The position numbers and the translations under genes were made by a program. From Streptomyces achromogenes (lineage in GTDB: Bacteria; Actinomycetota; Actinomycetes; Streptomycetales; Streptomycetaceae): a DNA stretch of 64,000 nucleotides. Under the pieces are notes generated by a model. It was given only the letters and a program-made list of their open reading frames with translations, ran no database searches and was not told the origin of the DNA. Location: contig NZ_JAUSYH010000001.1 of the NCBI RefSeq assembly GCF_030816715.1, positions 5,704,001-5,768,000 of the forward strand, written 5' to 3'. This document shows positions 6,564 through 15,058 of this stretch, piece by piece. Each line of letters opens with the position of its first letter. Position 1 is the first letter of the stretch.

Positions 6564-9098
6564 TCAGCCGTCCGTCGGCTCCGCGACGGCCTTGGCGGCC
6601 GCCGTCTTGCGGGTGCGGCGCGGCTTGACGGCTTCCGTCTCCTGCGTGGCCTGGGCCGGGATGTCGGCCGTGGCCTTGCGGGTCGTACGGCGGCGGGGCT
6701 TGGGCTCCGCGCCTTCGGCCGTCTCGACGGCTACCTCGACGGGGGCCGCGGCGGCGGCAGCCACCTTGCGGGTGCGCCGCGGCTTCGCGACGGCGGCCTC
6801 CGCGACCGGCTCCGCCACGGCGGCGACCTCAACGACCTCGGCGGTCTTGGCGGCCGCCGTCTTGCGGGTGCGGCGCGGCTTGGCGTCGGCCTCGGGAGCC
6901 TCCGGGGCCTCGACGGCGGTGGCGGCAGCGGCGGTCTTGGCGGCCGCCGTCTTGCGCGTCCGGCGGGGCTTGGCCTCGGTGGCCTCGACCGTCTCCACGA
7001 CGGCCTCCGCCGCGGCCGGGGCCGTCGCCGTGGACTTGGCGGCCGTCTTGCGGGTGCGGCGCGGCTTGGCCTCGGTGGCCTCGGCCGTTTCCACGACGGC
7101 CTCCGCCGCGACCGGGGCCGTCGCCGTGGACTTGGCGGCCGTCTTGCGGGTGCGGCGCGGCTTGGCCTCGGTGGCCTCGGCCGTGTCGACCGCGGCGCTC
7201 GCCTCGGCCTCGACCGGGGCGGACGCGGCGGTCTTGCGGGTGCGGCGCGGCTTGACGGCTTCCGTCTCCTGCGTGGCCTGGGCCGGGATGTCGGCCGTGG
7301 CCTTGCGGGCGGTGCGGGTGCGCGGCTTGGCCTCGGTCGCCTCGGCGGTGTCGACCGCGGTCTCGGCGGCGGCGGCCGTCTTGCGGGTGCGGCGGCGGCG
7401 CGGCTTCGACGCCTCGGTCGCGGTCGGGGTCTCCGGCGTGTCGAGGGTGGGACCCTCCGCCGTCGCCGCGGCCGTCTCCGCGACGGGCTCGACGGCTGTC
7501 ACCGGGGCGACGGCCTCCGGCGCGGACCCGTTGCGGGTACGGCGGCGACGGCGCGGGGTGCGCGGGCCGGCGGCCTCCTCGGCGACGGGCGTCCGCTCGG
7601 CGGCGGGACCCTGCTCCAGTGCGGTCCCGGCGGGTGCCGCAGCCGCGTCGATGGGTGAGCCGTTGCGGGTACGACGACGGCGACGCGGCGTACGGGCCGC
7701 CTCCTCGCGGTCGTCGGAACGGTCCGCGGAGCGCTCGGAGGAACGTCCACCGGAACGGGATTCGCCCCGCCCGCCCCGGCCGCCGCGGTCACCGCGACCG
7801 CGCGCGTTGCGGCCGCCCGGCTCGCCCAGGTCCTCGAGCTCCTCCGCGTCGAGCCCGGCGCGGGTGCGCTCCGAGCGCGGCAGGACGCCCTTGGTGCCCG
7901 CGGGAATGCCGAGTTCCTCGAAGAAGTGCGGAGAGGTGGAGTACGTCTCCGGCGGGTCGCTGAACTCGAGCTCCAGCGCCTTGTTGATGAGCTGCCAGCG
8001 CGGGATGTCGTCCCAGTCGACGAGCGTGATCGCGATGCCCTTGGCGCCCGCGCGGCCGGTACGGCCGATGCGGTGCAGGTACGTCTTCTCGTCCTCGGGG
8101 GACTGGTAGTTGATGACGTGCGTGACGCCCTCGACGTCGATGCCGCGGGCGGCGACGTCGGTGCAGACGAGCACGTCGACCTTGCCGTTGCGGAAGGCGC
8201 GCAGCGCCTGCTCGCGGGCGCCCTGACCGAGGTCGCCGTGGACCGCGCCGGAGGCGAAACCGCGCTGCTGGAGCTGGTCGGCCAGGTCGGCCGCCGTGCG
8301 CTTGGTACGGCAGAACACCATGACCAGGCCGCGGCCGTCGGCCTGCAGGATGCGGGCGACCATCTCGGGCTTGTCCATGTTGTGCGCGCGGTACACGTGC
8401 TGCTTGGTGTTCGCGACGGTGCGGCCCGCGTCGTCCGGCGAGGTGGCGTTGATGTGCGTGGGCTGCGACATGTAGCGGCGTGCGAGGCCGATGACCGCGC
8501 CCGGCATGGTCGCCGAGAACAGCATGGTCTGGCGCTTCGCCGGAAGCATGTTGATGATCTTCTCGACGTCGGGCAGGAAGCCCAGGTCGAGCATCTCGTC
8601 GGCCTCGTCGAGGACGAGCGAGCGGATGTGCTTGAGGTCGAGCTTCTTCTGGCCCGCGAGGTCCAGCAGACGGCCCGGCGTGCCGACGACGACGTCGACG
8701 CCCTTCTTCAGGGCCTCGACCTGGGGCTCGTAGGCGCGGCCGCCGTAGATGGCGAGGACGCGGACGTTGCGCACCTTGCCCGCGGTCAGCAGGTCGTTGG
8801 TGACCTGCGTGCACAGCTCACGTGTGGGGACGACGATGAGCGCCTGCGGGGCGTCGGTGAGGTCCTCGGGGCGGGCGCGGCCGGCCTCGACGTCGGCGGG
8901 GACGGTCACGCGCTCGAGGAGCGGGAGGCCGAAGCCGAGCGTCTTGCCGGTACCCGTCTTGGCCTGTCCGATGACGTCCGTGCCCGTCAGGGCGACCGGG
9001 AGCGTCATCTCCTGGATGGGGAAGGGGGTGGTGATGCCGACGGCCTCGAGGGCTTCGGCGGTCTCGGAAAGGATTCCGAGCTCTCGGAACGTAGTCAG
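6564..9098 (-). CDS. DEAD-box RNA helicase with long basic repeat tail (RhlE-like)
   Basis: This 844-aa protein opens TTFRELGILSETAEALEAVG with a Q motif ending PFPIQEMTLP. Helicase motifs follow in order: AKTGTGKT (Walker A), PTRELC, TPGRLLDL, DEAD in VLDEADEMLDLG, SAT, then CRTKRTAADL, TDVAARGIDVEG and HRIGRTGRAG. The core ends near residue 440. The remaining 400 residues are disordered, with about ten copies of a KPRRTRKTAA-like motif. Family knowledge points to unwinding of structured RNA (ribosome assembly, cold response, RNA decay). The only start that keeps the whole Q motif is CTG 9098, preceded by AGAAGAGG; the next ATG falls inside the Q motif. The matching mycobacterial gene is rhlE (Rv3211), from memory. 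Confidence 0.9.
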   Translation of the reverse strand: MTTFRELGILSETAEALEAVGITTPFPIQEMTLPVALTGTDVIGQAKTGTGKTLGFGLPLLERVTVPADVEAGRARPEDLTDAPQALIVVPTRELCTQVTNDLLTAGKVRNVRVLAIYGGRAYEPQVEALKKGVDVVVGTPGRLLDLAGQKKLDLKHIRSLVLDEADEMLDLGFLPDVEKIINMLPAKRQTMLFSATMPGAVIGLARRYMSQPTHINATSPDDAGRTVANTKQHVYRAHNMDKPEMVARILQADGRGLVMVFCRTKRTAADLADQLQQRGFASGAVHGDLGQGAREQALRAFRNGKVDVLVCTDVAARGIDVEGVTHVINYQSPEDEKTYLHRIGRTGRAGAKGIAITLVDWDDIPRWQLINKALELEFSDPPETYSTSPHFFEELGIPAGTKGVLPRSERTRAGLDAEELEDLGEPGGRNARGRGDRGGRGGRGESRSGGRSSERSADRSDDREEAARTPRRRRRTRNGSPIDAAAAPAGTALEQGPAAERTPVAEEAAGPRTPRRRRRTRNGSAPEAVAPVTAVEPVAETAAATAEGPTLDTPETPTATEASKPRRRRTRKTAAAAETAVDTAEATEAKPRTRTARKATADIPAQATQETEAVKPRRTRKTAASAPVEAEASAAVDTAEATEAKPRRTRKTAAKSTATAPVAAEAVVETAEATEAKPRRTRKTAAKSTATAPAAAEAVVETVEATEAKPRRTRKTAAAKTAAAATAVEAPEAPEADAKPRRTRKTAAAKTAEVVEVAAVAEPVAEAAVAKPRRTRKVAAAAAAPVEVAVETAEGAEPKPRRRTTRKATADIPAQATQETEAVKPRRTRKTAAAKAVAEPTDG
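6627..7400. repeat. Coding repeats in helicase C-terminal tail
   Basis: The DNA repeats on two scales. A 96-bp unit is tandemly duplicated from 7021 (the string GCCGTCGCCGTGGACTTGGC recurs at 7117), encoding 32-residue blocks with KPRRTRKTAAKSTA. A block of about 60 bp around 6630-6690 recurs almost exactly near 7250-7310, encoding ATADIPAQATQETEAVKPRR. Both suggest expansion by unequal recombination while keeping the frame. Confidence 0.85.
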
Positions 9099-9524
9099 GG
9101 TGCTGCCTCTTCTGTGTACGCGGTGCGAGGCGAGCGCGGGGGTCGTGACGGACCGTGCCGGGGACGTCGGATGCCTTACGGGCGAACCGCTCACGGCAAG
9201 CCGTATGGCACGGGACCTCTGCCGACGCTCTAGCGCTCGTACCGCTGAGGGTGTCCCTCTGGCCGGCGTACGCGATGTGCCGTACGAGCCATGAGGGCTG
9301 TCGGGTCGGAGCCGATCGGGCCACCGACCGGGCATCCTCATACGTGCGGCCCGTCGAATATTCGGCAGGCGCATTACCACCATACCCTGGAATCGCGCAC
9401 ATGCGATGGCCGATTCGGTCACGTTGTGGCTGTCACAGTGCCTGGACCGATCCGTTGCGTCTTCGTCGTCACACTGACTGACCAGGGACTTCCACCCCGC
9501 GACGAGCGGGCTATTGTGCGCTGC
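9099..9524. other. Divergent intergenic region, 426 bp
   Basis: No supportable gene lies here. The region holds the promoters of the leftward helicase gene and the rightward ferritin-like gene. On the right, TATTGT at 9512-9517 sits 7 nt before ATG 9525, as in a leaderless promoter. On the left, the helicase message could carry a long 5' leader; the palindrome ACGGCAAGCCGT lies near 9191 and several CGTACG-type repeats follow. Long leaders are common for cold-responsive helicases, but no known RNA motif was recognised. Confidence 0.5.
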
Positions 9525-10253
9525 ATGACGACCTCTGACAAGCCCGAGATCACCGCCACCGGAATCGCGGCCCAGGACTGGGCGACGGCCTCCGCCGATC
9601 CGCAGTACCGTGCCGCGGTCGTGGACCTGTTGGGCGCGTTGGCGTACGGCGAGCTTGCGGCGTTCGAGCGGCTCGCGGAGGACGCCAAGCTGGCGCCCAC
9701 CCTGGCGGACAAGGCGGAGCTGGCGAAGATGGCGTCGGCGGAGTTCCACCACTTCGAGAGGCTGCGGGACCGGCTCACGGAGATCGGCGAGGAGCCGACG
9801 CTGGCCATGGAGCCGTTCGTGGCCGCACTCGACGGATTCCACCGGCAGACGGCCCCCTCGGACTGGCTGGAGGGCCTGGTCAAGGCGTACGTCGGCGACT
9901 CGATCGCGAGCGACTTCTACCGTGAGGTCGCGGTGCGGCTGGACACCGACAGCCGCGCTCTGGTGCTGGCGGTGCTCGACGACACCGGCCACGCGGGTTT
10001 CGCCGTGGACCGGGTGCGCTCGGCGATCGACGCGGAGCCGCGGGTGGGCGGCCGGCTCGCGCTGTGGGCGCGGCGGCTGATGGGCGAGGCCCTGTCGCAG
10101 TCCCAGCGGGTGGTCGCGGACCGCGACGCGCTGTCGACGATGCTGGTGGGCGGGGTCGCGGACGGCTTCGACCTCGCCGAGGTGGGCCGGATGTTCTCCC
10201 GGATCACCGAGGCGCACACCAAGCGGATGGCCGCTCTGGGCCTCGCGGCCTAG
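9525..10253 (+). CDS. Ferritin-like fold protein (MiaE-like)
   Basis: This 242-aa protein is mostly helical. It has the paired carboxylate and His pattern of ferritin-like di-iron proteins: E in AYGELAAFERLAEDAK, then ASAEFHHFERLRDRL (E-x2-H type), and later DSIASDFYREVA and DDTGHAGFAVDRV. RefSeq-type annotation calls such proteins ferritin-like fold-containing or tRNA 2-methylthio-N6-isopentenyl-adenosine hydroxylase-like. Substrate and reaction are not known for the actinobacterial branch. It is divergent from the helicase gene, as I recall for mycobacteria (Rv3210c and Rv3211). There is no Shine-Dalgarno; the TATTGT hexamer 7 nt upstream suggests leaderless translation. Confidence 0.8.
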   Translation: MTTSDKPEITATGIAAQDWATASADPQYRAAVVDLLGALAYGELAAFERLAEDAKLAPTLADKAELAKMASAEFHHFERLRDRLTEIGEEPTLAMEPFVAALDGFHRQTAPSDWLEGLVKAYVGDSIASDFYREVAVRLDTDSRALVLAVLDDTGHAGFAVDRVRSAIDAEPRVGGRLALWARRLMGEALSQSQRVVADRDALSTMLVGGVADGFDLAEVGRMFSRITEAHTKRMAALGLAA

Positions 10254-10383
10254 CCAGGAGCCGCCGACGGGCCGGGCGTCGGCGCGGGCCGGGGGGTCGG
10301 GCAGGGCGGCGGCGTCCGGTGGGTCGCTGCCCCCGCTCCTCGGCGGCCTCGCCGGTGCCGGGTCACGCCGGCCCCGAGGGGCG

Positions 10384-10653
10384 TTACGCAGGCGCCGATC
10401 GGCGGCGCAGTCGGCCGGCGGGGCGCAGCAGCAGGGAGAGCGAGGCGGCGGAGATGATCGCCGCACCGAGGAGGCTCGCCAGGAAGCTGCCGGGGCCCAG
10501 CGCGCTGCGGGTGACGAAGTCTCCGAACAGGGCTCCGGCGATCCCCGTCGCGAAGACCAGCGTGCGGACCGGCAGGCGGTGGGAGAGGCGGGTGACCGCC
10601 GTCCACGCGAGCACGAGACCGAGCACAGCGGAGCCGAGCGCTTCCAAGATCAT
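10384..10653 (-). CDS. Small integral membrane protein, 89 aa
   Basis: The product begins MILEALGSAVLGLVLAWTAV and has three hydrophobic segments (about residues 5-20, 32-50 and 57-75), ending in a basic tail RPAGRLRRRSAPA. I do not recognise a named domain; the layout recalls small GlsB/YeaQ-type transglycosylase-associated proteins but without a clear signature. ATG 10653 is preceded by GGGAGGG at a proper distance. The gene converges on the ferritin-like gene, with 130 bp of GC-rich sequence between them that contains no clear hairpin. Confidence 0.65.
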   Translation of the reverse strand: MILEALGSAVLGLVLAWTAVTRLSHRLPVRTLVFATGIAGALFGDFVTRSALGPGSFLASLLGAAIISAASLSLLLRPAGRLRRRSAPA

Positions 10654-10832
10654 TTGGGTCCCTCCCAGGCGGCGGGGCTGTGCACCAACGTCGTAGCGCG
10701 TCATACCCGTGACCTGCGGAATGCAATCCTCCCCGCGGCCCGCGTCGTGCCCCGCCCCTGGAGAGAGGCGGACGGCGGCCACGGGGCGGAAGAATCCAGC
10801 GGCGGGGGAGAGCCGCGGCGGGGGCGGGGCGG

Positions 10833-10903
10833 CGCGCGACAGGGGGAGGAGCGCGCAAGGGGGAGGGGCGCGCAAAGGGGGAGGGGCGCGCAAAGGGGGA
10901 GGG
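10833..10903. repeat. G-rich tandem repeat, 17-20 bp units
   Basis: Four imperfect units of the type CGCGCAAAGGGGGAGGGG follow one another; the last two are identical. The array lies between the small membrane protein gene and the DUF3107 gene, both leftward, and its last unit contributes one arm of the terminator at 10896-10936. The strand asymmetry (runs of G) could allow G-quadruplex formation. Confidence 0.85.
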
Positions 10904-10936
10904 GCCCGGCGGCCGTGTCGGTCGCCGGGCCCCTCC
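10896..10936. terminator. Terminator of the DUF3107 gene
   Basis: A perfect 15-bp stem (10896-10910 with 10922-10936) and 11-nt loop lie 18 bp beyond the DUF3107 stop in its reading direction. The outer part of the stem is made from the G-rich tandem repeat. Confidence 0.8.
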
Positions 10937-10954
10937 CGCGGATCGCTGCGCCTA

Positions 10955-11182
10955 CTACAGTGCGCCGAAGCCCACCTTGCGCGGGGCGGGCTCGCCCAGC
11001 TCGACGTAGGCCAGACGGTCGGCCGGGACCAGGACCTTGCGGCCGTGCTGGTCCACGAGGCTGAGCAGCTGCGACTTCCCGGCCAGAGCCTCGGCCACCA
11101 CGCGCTCGACCTCCTCGGGAGTCTGACCGCTCTCCAGAACGATCTCGCGAGGCGCGTGCAGCACGCCGATCTTGACCTCCAC
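10955..11182 (-). CDS. DUF3107 family protein, 75 aa
   Basis: The protein reads MEVKIGVLHAPREIVLESGQ at the start and ends APRKVGFGAL. It matches the short, strictly actinobacterial DUF3107 family (about 75 aa; the M. tuberculosis relative is Rv3208A/TB9.4, from memory), whose function is unknown. The fold is probably a small alpha/beta domain; no catalytic residues stand out. I chose GTG 11182 because GGAGGG precedes it. It is downstream of the TetR gene on the same strand (143-bp gap), the same pairing seen in mycobacteria. Confidence 0.88.
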   Translation of the reverse strand: MEVKIGVLHAPREIVLESGQTPEEVERVVAEALAGKSQLLSLVDQHGRKVLVPADRLAYVELGEPAPRKVGFGAL

Positions 11183-11325
11183 GGCTATGTCCCTCCGACG
11201 GTCATGAGATGCGCGGGCGTCCGCGCCGTACGCTGCACACATTAGCCCGGTGAGGGGACGTACACGGCGCGCCCGTCCACGCCAGGAGCGAACAGCGGGC
11301 GGGAACAAACGCCCGCCCTGCCCCC

Positions 11326-11967
11326 TCAGTGCTGATCGATGCCGTGCAGCGGGAACCCCGCGATGCCCCGCCAGGCCAGCGAGGCCAGCAGCTGTACCGC
11401 CTGGTCGCGCGGCACGCTGCGGTCGCTGTGCAGCCAGGACCGGGCCACCACCTGAGCAAGGCCGCCGAGGCCGGAGGCGAGCAGCATCGACTCCGCGCGG
11501 GAGAGGCCGGTGTCCTCGGCGATGACCTCGCAGATGGCCTCGGCGCACTCGCCCGTCACCTTGTCGACGCGCTCACGCACCGCGGGCTCGTTGGTCAGGT
11601 CCGACTCGAAGACCAGGCGGAAGGCGCCGCCCTCGTCCTCGACGTACGCGAAGTACGCGTCCATGGTGGCCCGGACGCGCTGCTTGTTGTCGGTCGTCGA
11701 CGCGAGCGCGCCGCGCACGGCCTGGATCAGCGACTCGCAGTGCTGGTCCAGCAGGGCGAGATAGAGGTCGAGCTTGCCCGGGAAGTGCTGGTAGAGCACC
11801 GGCTTGCTGACGCCGGCCCGCTCGGCGATGTCGTCCATCGCGGCCGCGTGGTAGCCCTGTGCGACGAAGACTTCCTGGGCGGCGCCCAGCAGCTGGTTCC
11901 GCCGGGCACGGCGCGGCAGGCGTGTGCCCCGCGGGCGCGCCGCCTCTGTCTGCTCGATGGCTGTCAC
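11326..11967 (-). CDS. TetR/AcrR family transcriptional regulator
   Basis: This 213-aa regulator has an N-terminal helix-turn-helix at about residues 20-65: LLGAAQEVFVAQGYHAAAMD then IAERAGVSKPVLYQHF. The rest is a helical ligand-binding domain ending HGIDQH. I chose GTG 11967 because GGGAGG precedes it. A conserved pairing with DUF3107 downstream suggests shared regulation. Its ligand and regulon are unknown. The region upstream (11968-12148) is relatively AT-rich near 12013-12035 and probably carries its own promoter. Confidence 0.9.
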   Translation of the reverse strand: MTAIEQTEAARPRGTRLPRRARRNQLLGAAQEVFVAQGYHAAAMDDIAERAGVSKPVLYQHFPGKLDLYLALLDQHCESLIQAVRGALASTTDNKQRVRATMDAYFAYVEDEGGAFRLVFESDLTNEPAVRERVDKVTGECAEAICEVIAEDTGLSRAESMLLASGLGGLAQVVARSWLHSDRSVPRDQAVQLLASLAWRGIAGFPLHGIDQH

Positions 11968-12148
11968 GCCGCCTCCCAAAGTCGTCCTCTTGCGGTGAGC
12001 GCCGCTTCGCCATCGTACTTTTCGGTAACCCAGGTGCGCGCGGTGCGAGCGCAGAATTTCACGGACTGGACGAGGACAGAAGTGGTCGAGATGGTTTTGA
12101 AACGGTAGGTTCCGGGCATACTCGGCCGCCGTGCCGGCTCAGCGCCCT

Positions 12149-12367
12149 TCAGCGGTAGTCGTCCTCGTCGATCGAGACGACGCGCGCCTGTTCGGCGAGA
12201 TCGGCCTCGTTGGCCCGGGCGGGATCGACGTCCTCCAGGGGGTCGTCGCGCTCCTGTGTGACGTCCGTGTACTGCTCGGCCGCGTCGGCCTCGGGCGCCT
12301 CCACGTCGATCTCCTCGAGGTCGACGTCCTCGTCGAACGCCTCCGGGTCGGTGGGGTCAACGGTCAT
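12149..12367 (-). CDS. Small acidic protein, 72 aa
   Basis: The product (MTVDPTDPEAFDEDVDLEEI ... VVSIDEDDYR) has well over a third acidic residues and hardly any hydrophobic ones, so it is probably disordered. Similar short acidic proteins occur at this position in other Streptomyces, but I know no function; mimicry of nucleic acid or binding to a basic partner are guesses. AAGGGAGCC lies just before ATG 12367 and serves as the Shine-Dalgarno. It is divergent from the hydrolase gene at 12655, with a 287-bp gap in which I see no further gene. Confidence 0.75.
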   Translation of the reverse strand: MTVDPTDPEAFDEDVDLEEIDVEAPEADAAEQYTDVTQERDDPLEDVDPARANEADLAEQARVVSIDEDDYR

Positions 12368-12654
12368 GGCGGGCTCCCTTCCTACGAACGCCCCTGCTAA
12401 CTGCGGGGGCCACCAGCGGGTGCCCTCGATATGAGCCTAGGAGACACCCGTTTCGGACGCTATGCGATCGCTGTGCGGAGTGCCCCTGATTCCCGCAGGT
12501 ATGACCCCTGGGAGCGGATCTGCCCGTCCTCGGCCCGCCAGCCGTGCGCTGACGGCTCGCGGGCGGCTCTCGGACCGCCTCGTCGGTCCCACCGTCCATG
12601 CGTGTGACGGCGAACACACAAGGCCGCGCGTGATCGTCTCGTAACATTGCCCGC

Positions 12655-13632
12655 ATGTCTTCGACCGAGCTCCCCTCCGTGCCGCCCACCAGCGTGCTGC
12701 CGAAGGCGGCCGCCGTAAGGGTCGCGGAGGGCGAGCGGCTGCGGTCCGTGGGGCTGCCCGGCGTCACGATGACGGTCCGGTCCCGGCCCCCCGCGCGCGC
12801 GGGACTCCCGCCGGCGCTGTACGTGCACGGCCTCGGTGGTTCCTCGCAGAACTGGTCCGCGCTGATGGCCGCGCTCGACGGGTCGGTGGCCAGCGAGGCC
12901 GTCGATCTCCCCGGCTTCGGCGACTCCCCGCCACCTGACGACGGCGACTACTCCGTCACGGCACACGCGCGTGCCGTGATCCGTTATCTCGACGCCGCCG
13001 GGCGCGGGCCCGTCCATCTCCTCGGCAACTCCCTCGGCGGCGCGGTGTCCACGCGGGTCGCCGCGGTCCGCCCGGACCTCGTGCGCACCCTGACGCTGGT
13101 CTCGCCCGCCCTCCCGGAGCTGCGGGTGCAGCGCACGGCGGTCCCCACGGGCCTGGTCGGCCTGCCCGGCGTGGCCGCGCTCTTCAGCCGGTTCACCCGT
13201 GAGTGGACGGCCGAGCAGCGCGTCCGCGGCGTCATGGGCCTCTGTTACGGCGATCCCGGGCGGGTCAGCCCGGACGCGTTCCGGGACGCGGTGCACGAGC
13301 TGGAGCGCCGACTGCAACTGCCGTACTTCTGGGACGCGTTGACGCGCTCGACGCGCGGACTACTGAGCGCCTACACGCTGGGCGGGCAGCACGGGCTGTG
13401 GCGCCAGGCCGAGCGCGTCCTCGCCCCGACACTTCTCGTCTACGGTGGCCGCGACCAGCTCGTCGGCTACCGCATGGCGCAGCGCTCCGCCCGCGCCTTC
13501 CGCGGCTCCCGTCTGCTGACGCTGCCGGACGCCGGTCACGTGGCGATGATGGAGTACCCCGAGACCGTGGCGAGAGCCTTCCGGGAACTCCTGGCCGACA
13601 CCACGGCCGCGACCGAGACCCCGGGAGGCTGA
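12655..13632 (+). CDS. Alpha/beta hydrolase
   Basis: This 325-aa hydrolase carries an oxyanion-loop motif LYVHGLGGSSQNW, the nucleophile elbow GNSLGG (about residues 124-129), an acid in YGGRDQLVGY and the catalytic His in DAGHVAMMEYP. These place it with the epoxide hydrolase/C-C hydrolase/proline iminopeptidase-like group; the substrate is unknown. TAACAT at 12642-12647 lies 7 nt before the ATG with no Shine-Dalgarno, suggesting a leaderless transcript. The DUF3152 gene starts 7 nt after its stop, so the two are probably one operon. Confidence 0.85.
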   Translation: MSSTELPSVPPTSVLPKAAAVRVAEGERLRSVGLPGVTMTVRSRPPARAGLPPALYVHGLGGSSQNWSALMAALDGSVASEAVDLPGFGDSPPPDDGDYSVTAHARAVIRYLDAAGRGPVHLLGNSLGGAVSTRVAAVRPDLVRTLTLVSPALPELRVQRTAVPTGLVGLPGVAALFSRFTREWTAEQRVRGVMGLCYGDPGRVSPDAFRDAVHELERRLQLPYFWDALTRSTRGLLSAYTLGGQHGLWRQAERVLAPTLLVYGGRDQLVGYRMAQRSARAFRGSRLLTLPDAGHVAMMEYPETVARAFRELLADTTAATETPGG

Positions 13633-13639
13633 GGCCGTC

Positions 13640-15046
13640 GTGGGACGCCACAGCCGGCGTGGACCCGCGCCCAAGCGCGCGGGGGACGCCGCCCCCCGGG
13701 GCGCGTCACAGGAGGCCCCTCAGGGGAGTCCCGCGGGGCCCGTGCAAGGAGACGTACGCGGTGGCCGCACCCAGGCCCCGCCGCTGGGCCCCGACGGCAC
13801 GCCGGCGCACGGCGTGCCCCACTTCGCCGACGGGACGCCCGCCCATGGGTTCCCGCAGGCCCGCGGCGGTCACCCGGAGCAGCGTGAGACCGGAGGCGGC
13901 TGGGGTGACTTGAGAGCGCGTCAGCCGGGTACCGGGCAGCCCGTGATACCGCGTCAGCGACCCATGCCTCCGAACGGCCCCGGCCAGGGCCCCCGCCCTT
14001 CCGGCCGCGGGACACGCCAGGGACCACGCCAGGACTACCTCGACGCCTTCGGCGCCGACGAGGAAGACGACGTCTTCACGCGCGCGAGACCGATCTACGC
14101 GCCGCCGCGCCCCCGGGAGCGCGTCCCGCACGCTCCCGCGCCCGACGCCGACGCCGTCTCCCGCGAGAGCGCCCCGGCCGCCACGGACCGGGGCGACGGC
14201 GTGCCGCCCGCCGGCGAGTCCGCATCCGCCGCCAAGGGAGGCAAGGGCCGGGCGTTCACCGGCATCGCGGCCGCCGCCGTCACCACGGTGCTGGCCGTCG
14301 TGGTGGCCGGACAGGTCGCCGAGGGGCGGGGCGACGAAGCCGTCCGGTCGCAGGCCGCGACCGAGCGGGCCGAACGGGGCTCCGCCGACGACGCCACACG
14401 CGGGGACGACCGGCCGAGCCCCTCGGTGTCGCCCGGCGTCGTCGCTCTGACGTACACGCAGAAGATGTCCGCGAAGTACCCCCTGGCCGCCGCGCTCAAG
14501 GGGTCGGGGAAGTTCGACGCGATCGCGGGCGTCGCCAAGGCGCCCGGCAAGGGGCGGAAGTACACCTACCGCGTCGACGTCGAGCAGGGGCTCGGGCTCG
14601 ACGGCGAACTCTTCGCCCAGGCCGTGCAGAAGACGCTCAACGACGACCGCAGCTGGGCCCACGGCGGCGCCCGCACCTTCGAGCGGATCCACTCGGGCAA
14701 GCCCGACTTCGTCATCACGCTCGCCAGCCCGGGCACCACCGCCGAGTGGTGCGCCAAGTCGGGTCTGGACACCACGGAGGACAACGTCTCCTGCGACTCG
14801 GCCGCCACCGAGCGCGTGATGATCAACGCCTACCGGTGGGCGCAGGGCTCGTCGACCTTCGGTGACGCGATGTACGCCTACCGGCAGATGCTGATCAACC
14901 ACGAGGTCGGCCACCGGCTCGGCTTCGGCCATGTCACCTGCGACAAGGACGGCGAGCTCGCGCCCGTCATGCAGCAGCAGACGAAGTTCCTCGACCACGA
15001 CGGGATCCACTGCCTGCCCAACGCCTGGGCCTTCCCCGGGAGTTGA
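13640..15046 (+). CDS. DUF3152 membrane-anchored metallopeptidase-like protein
   Basis: This 468-aa protein has a long disordered Pro/Arg/Gly-rich N-terminus (about residues 1-205), one transmembrane helix (about 210-232, AFTGIAAAAVTTVLAVVVAG) and an extracytoplasmic DUF3152 domain. The domain contains HEVGHRLGFGHVTC, an H-E-x2-H-x5-G-x2-H zinc site of metzincin type. This suggests a cell-surface zinc peptidase, though activity has not been shown to my knowledge. GTG 13640 follows the hydrolase stop by 7 nt. In mycobacteria the homologue (Rv3207c) is next to moeZ; here about 5.6 kb of other genes lies between them. Confidence 0.85.
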   Translation: MGRHSRRGPAPKRAGDAAPRGASQEAPQGSPAGPVQGDVRGGRTQAPPLGPDGTPAHGVPHFADGTPAHGFPQARGGHPEQRETGGGWGDLRARQPGTGQPVIPRQRPMPPNGPGQGPRPSGRGTRQGPRQDYLDAFGADEEDDVFTRARPIYAPPRPRERVPHAPAPDADAVSRESAPAATDRGDGVPPAGESASAAKGGKGRAFTGIAAAAVTTVLAVVVAGQVAEGRGDEAVRSQAATERAERGSADDATRGDDRPSPSVSPGVVALTYTQKMSAKYPLAAALKGSGKFDAIAGVAKAPGKGRKYTYRVDVEQGLGLDGELFAQAVQKTLNDDRSWAHGGARTFERIHSGKPDFVITLASPGTTAEWCAKSGLDTTEDNVSCDSAATERVMINAYRWAQGSSTFGDAMYAYRQMLINHEVGHRLGFGHVTCDKDGELAPVMQQQTKFLDHDGIHCLPNAWAFPGS

Positions 15047-15058
15047 CGCGGGGCGACA

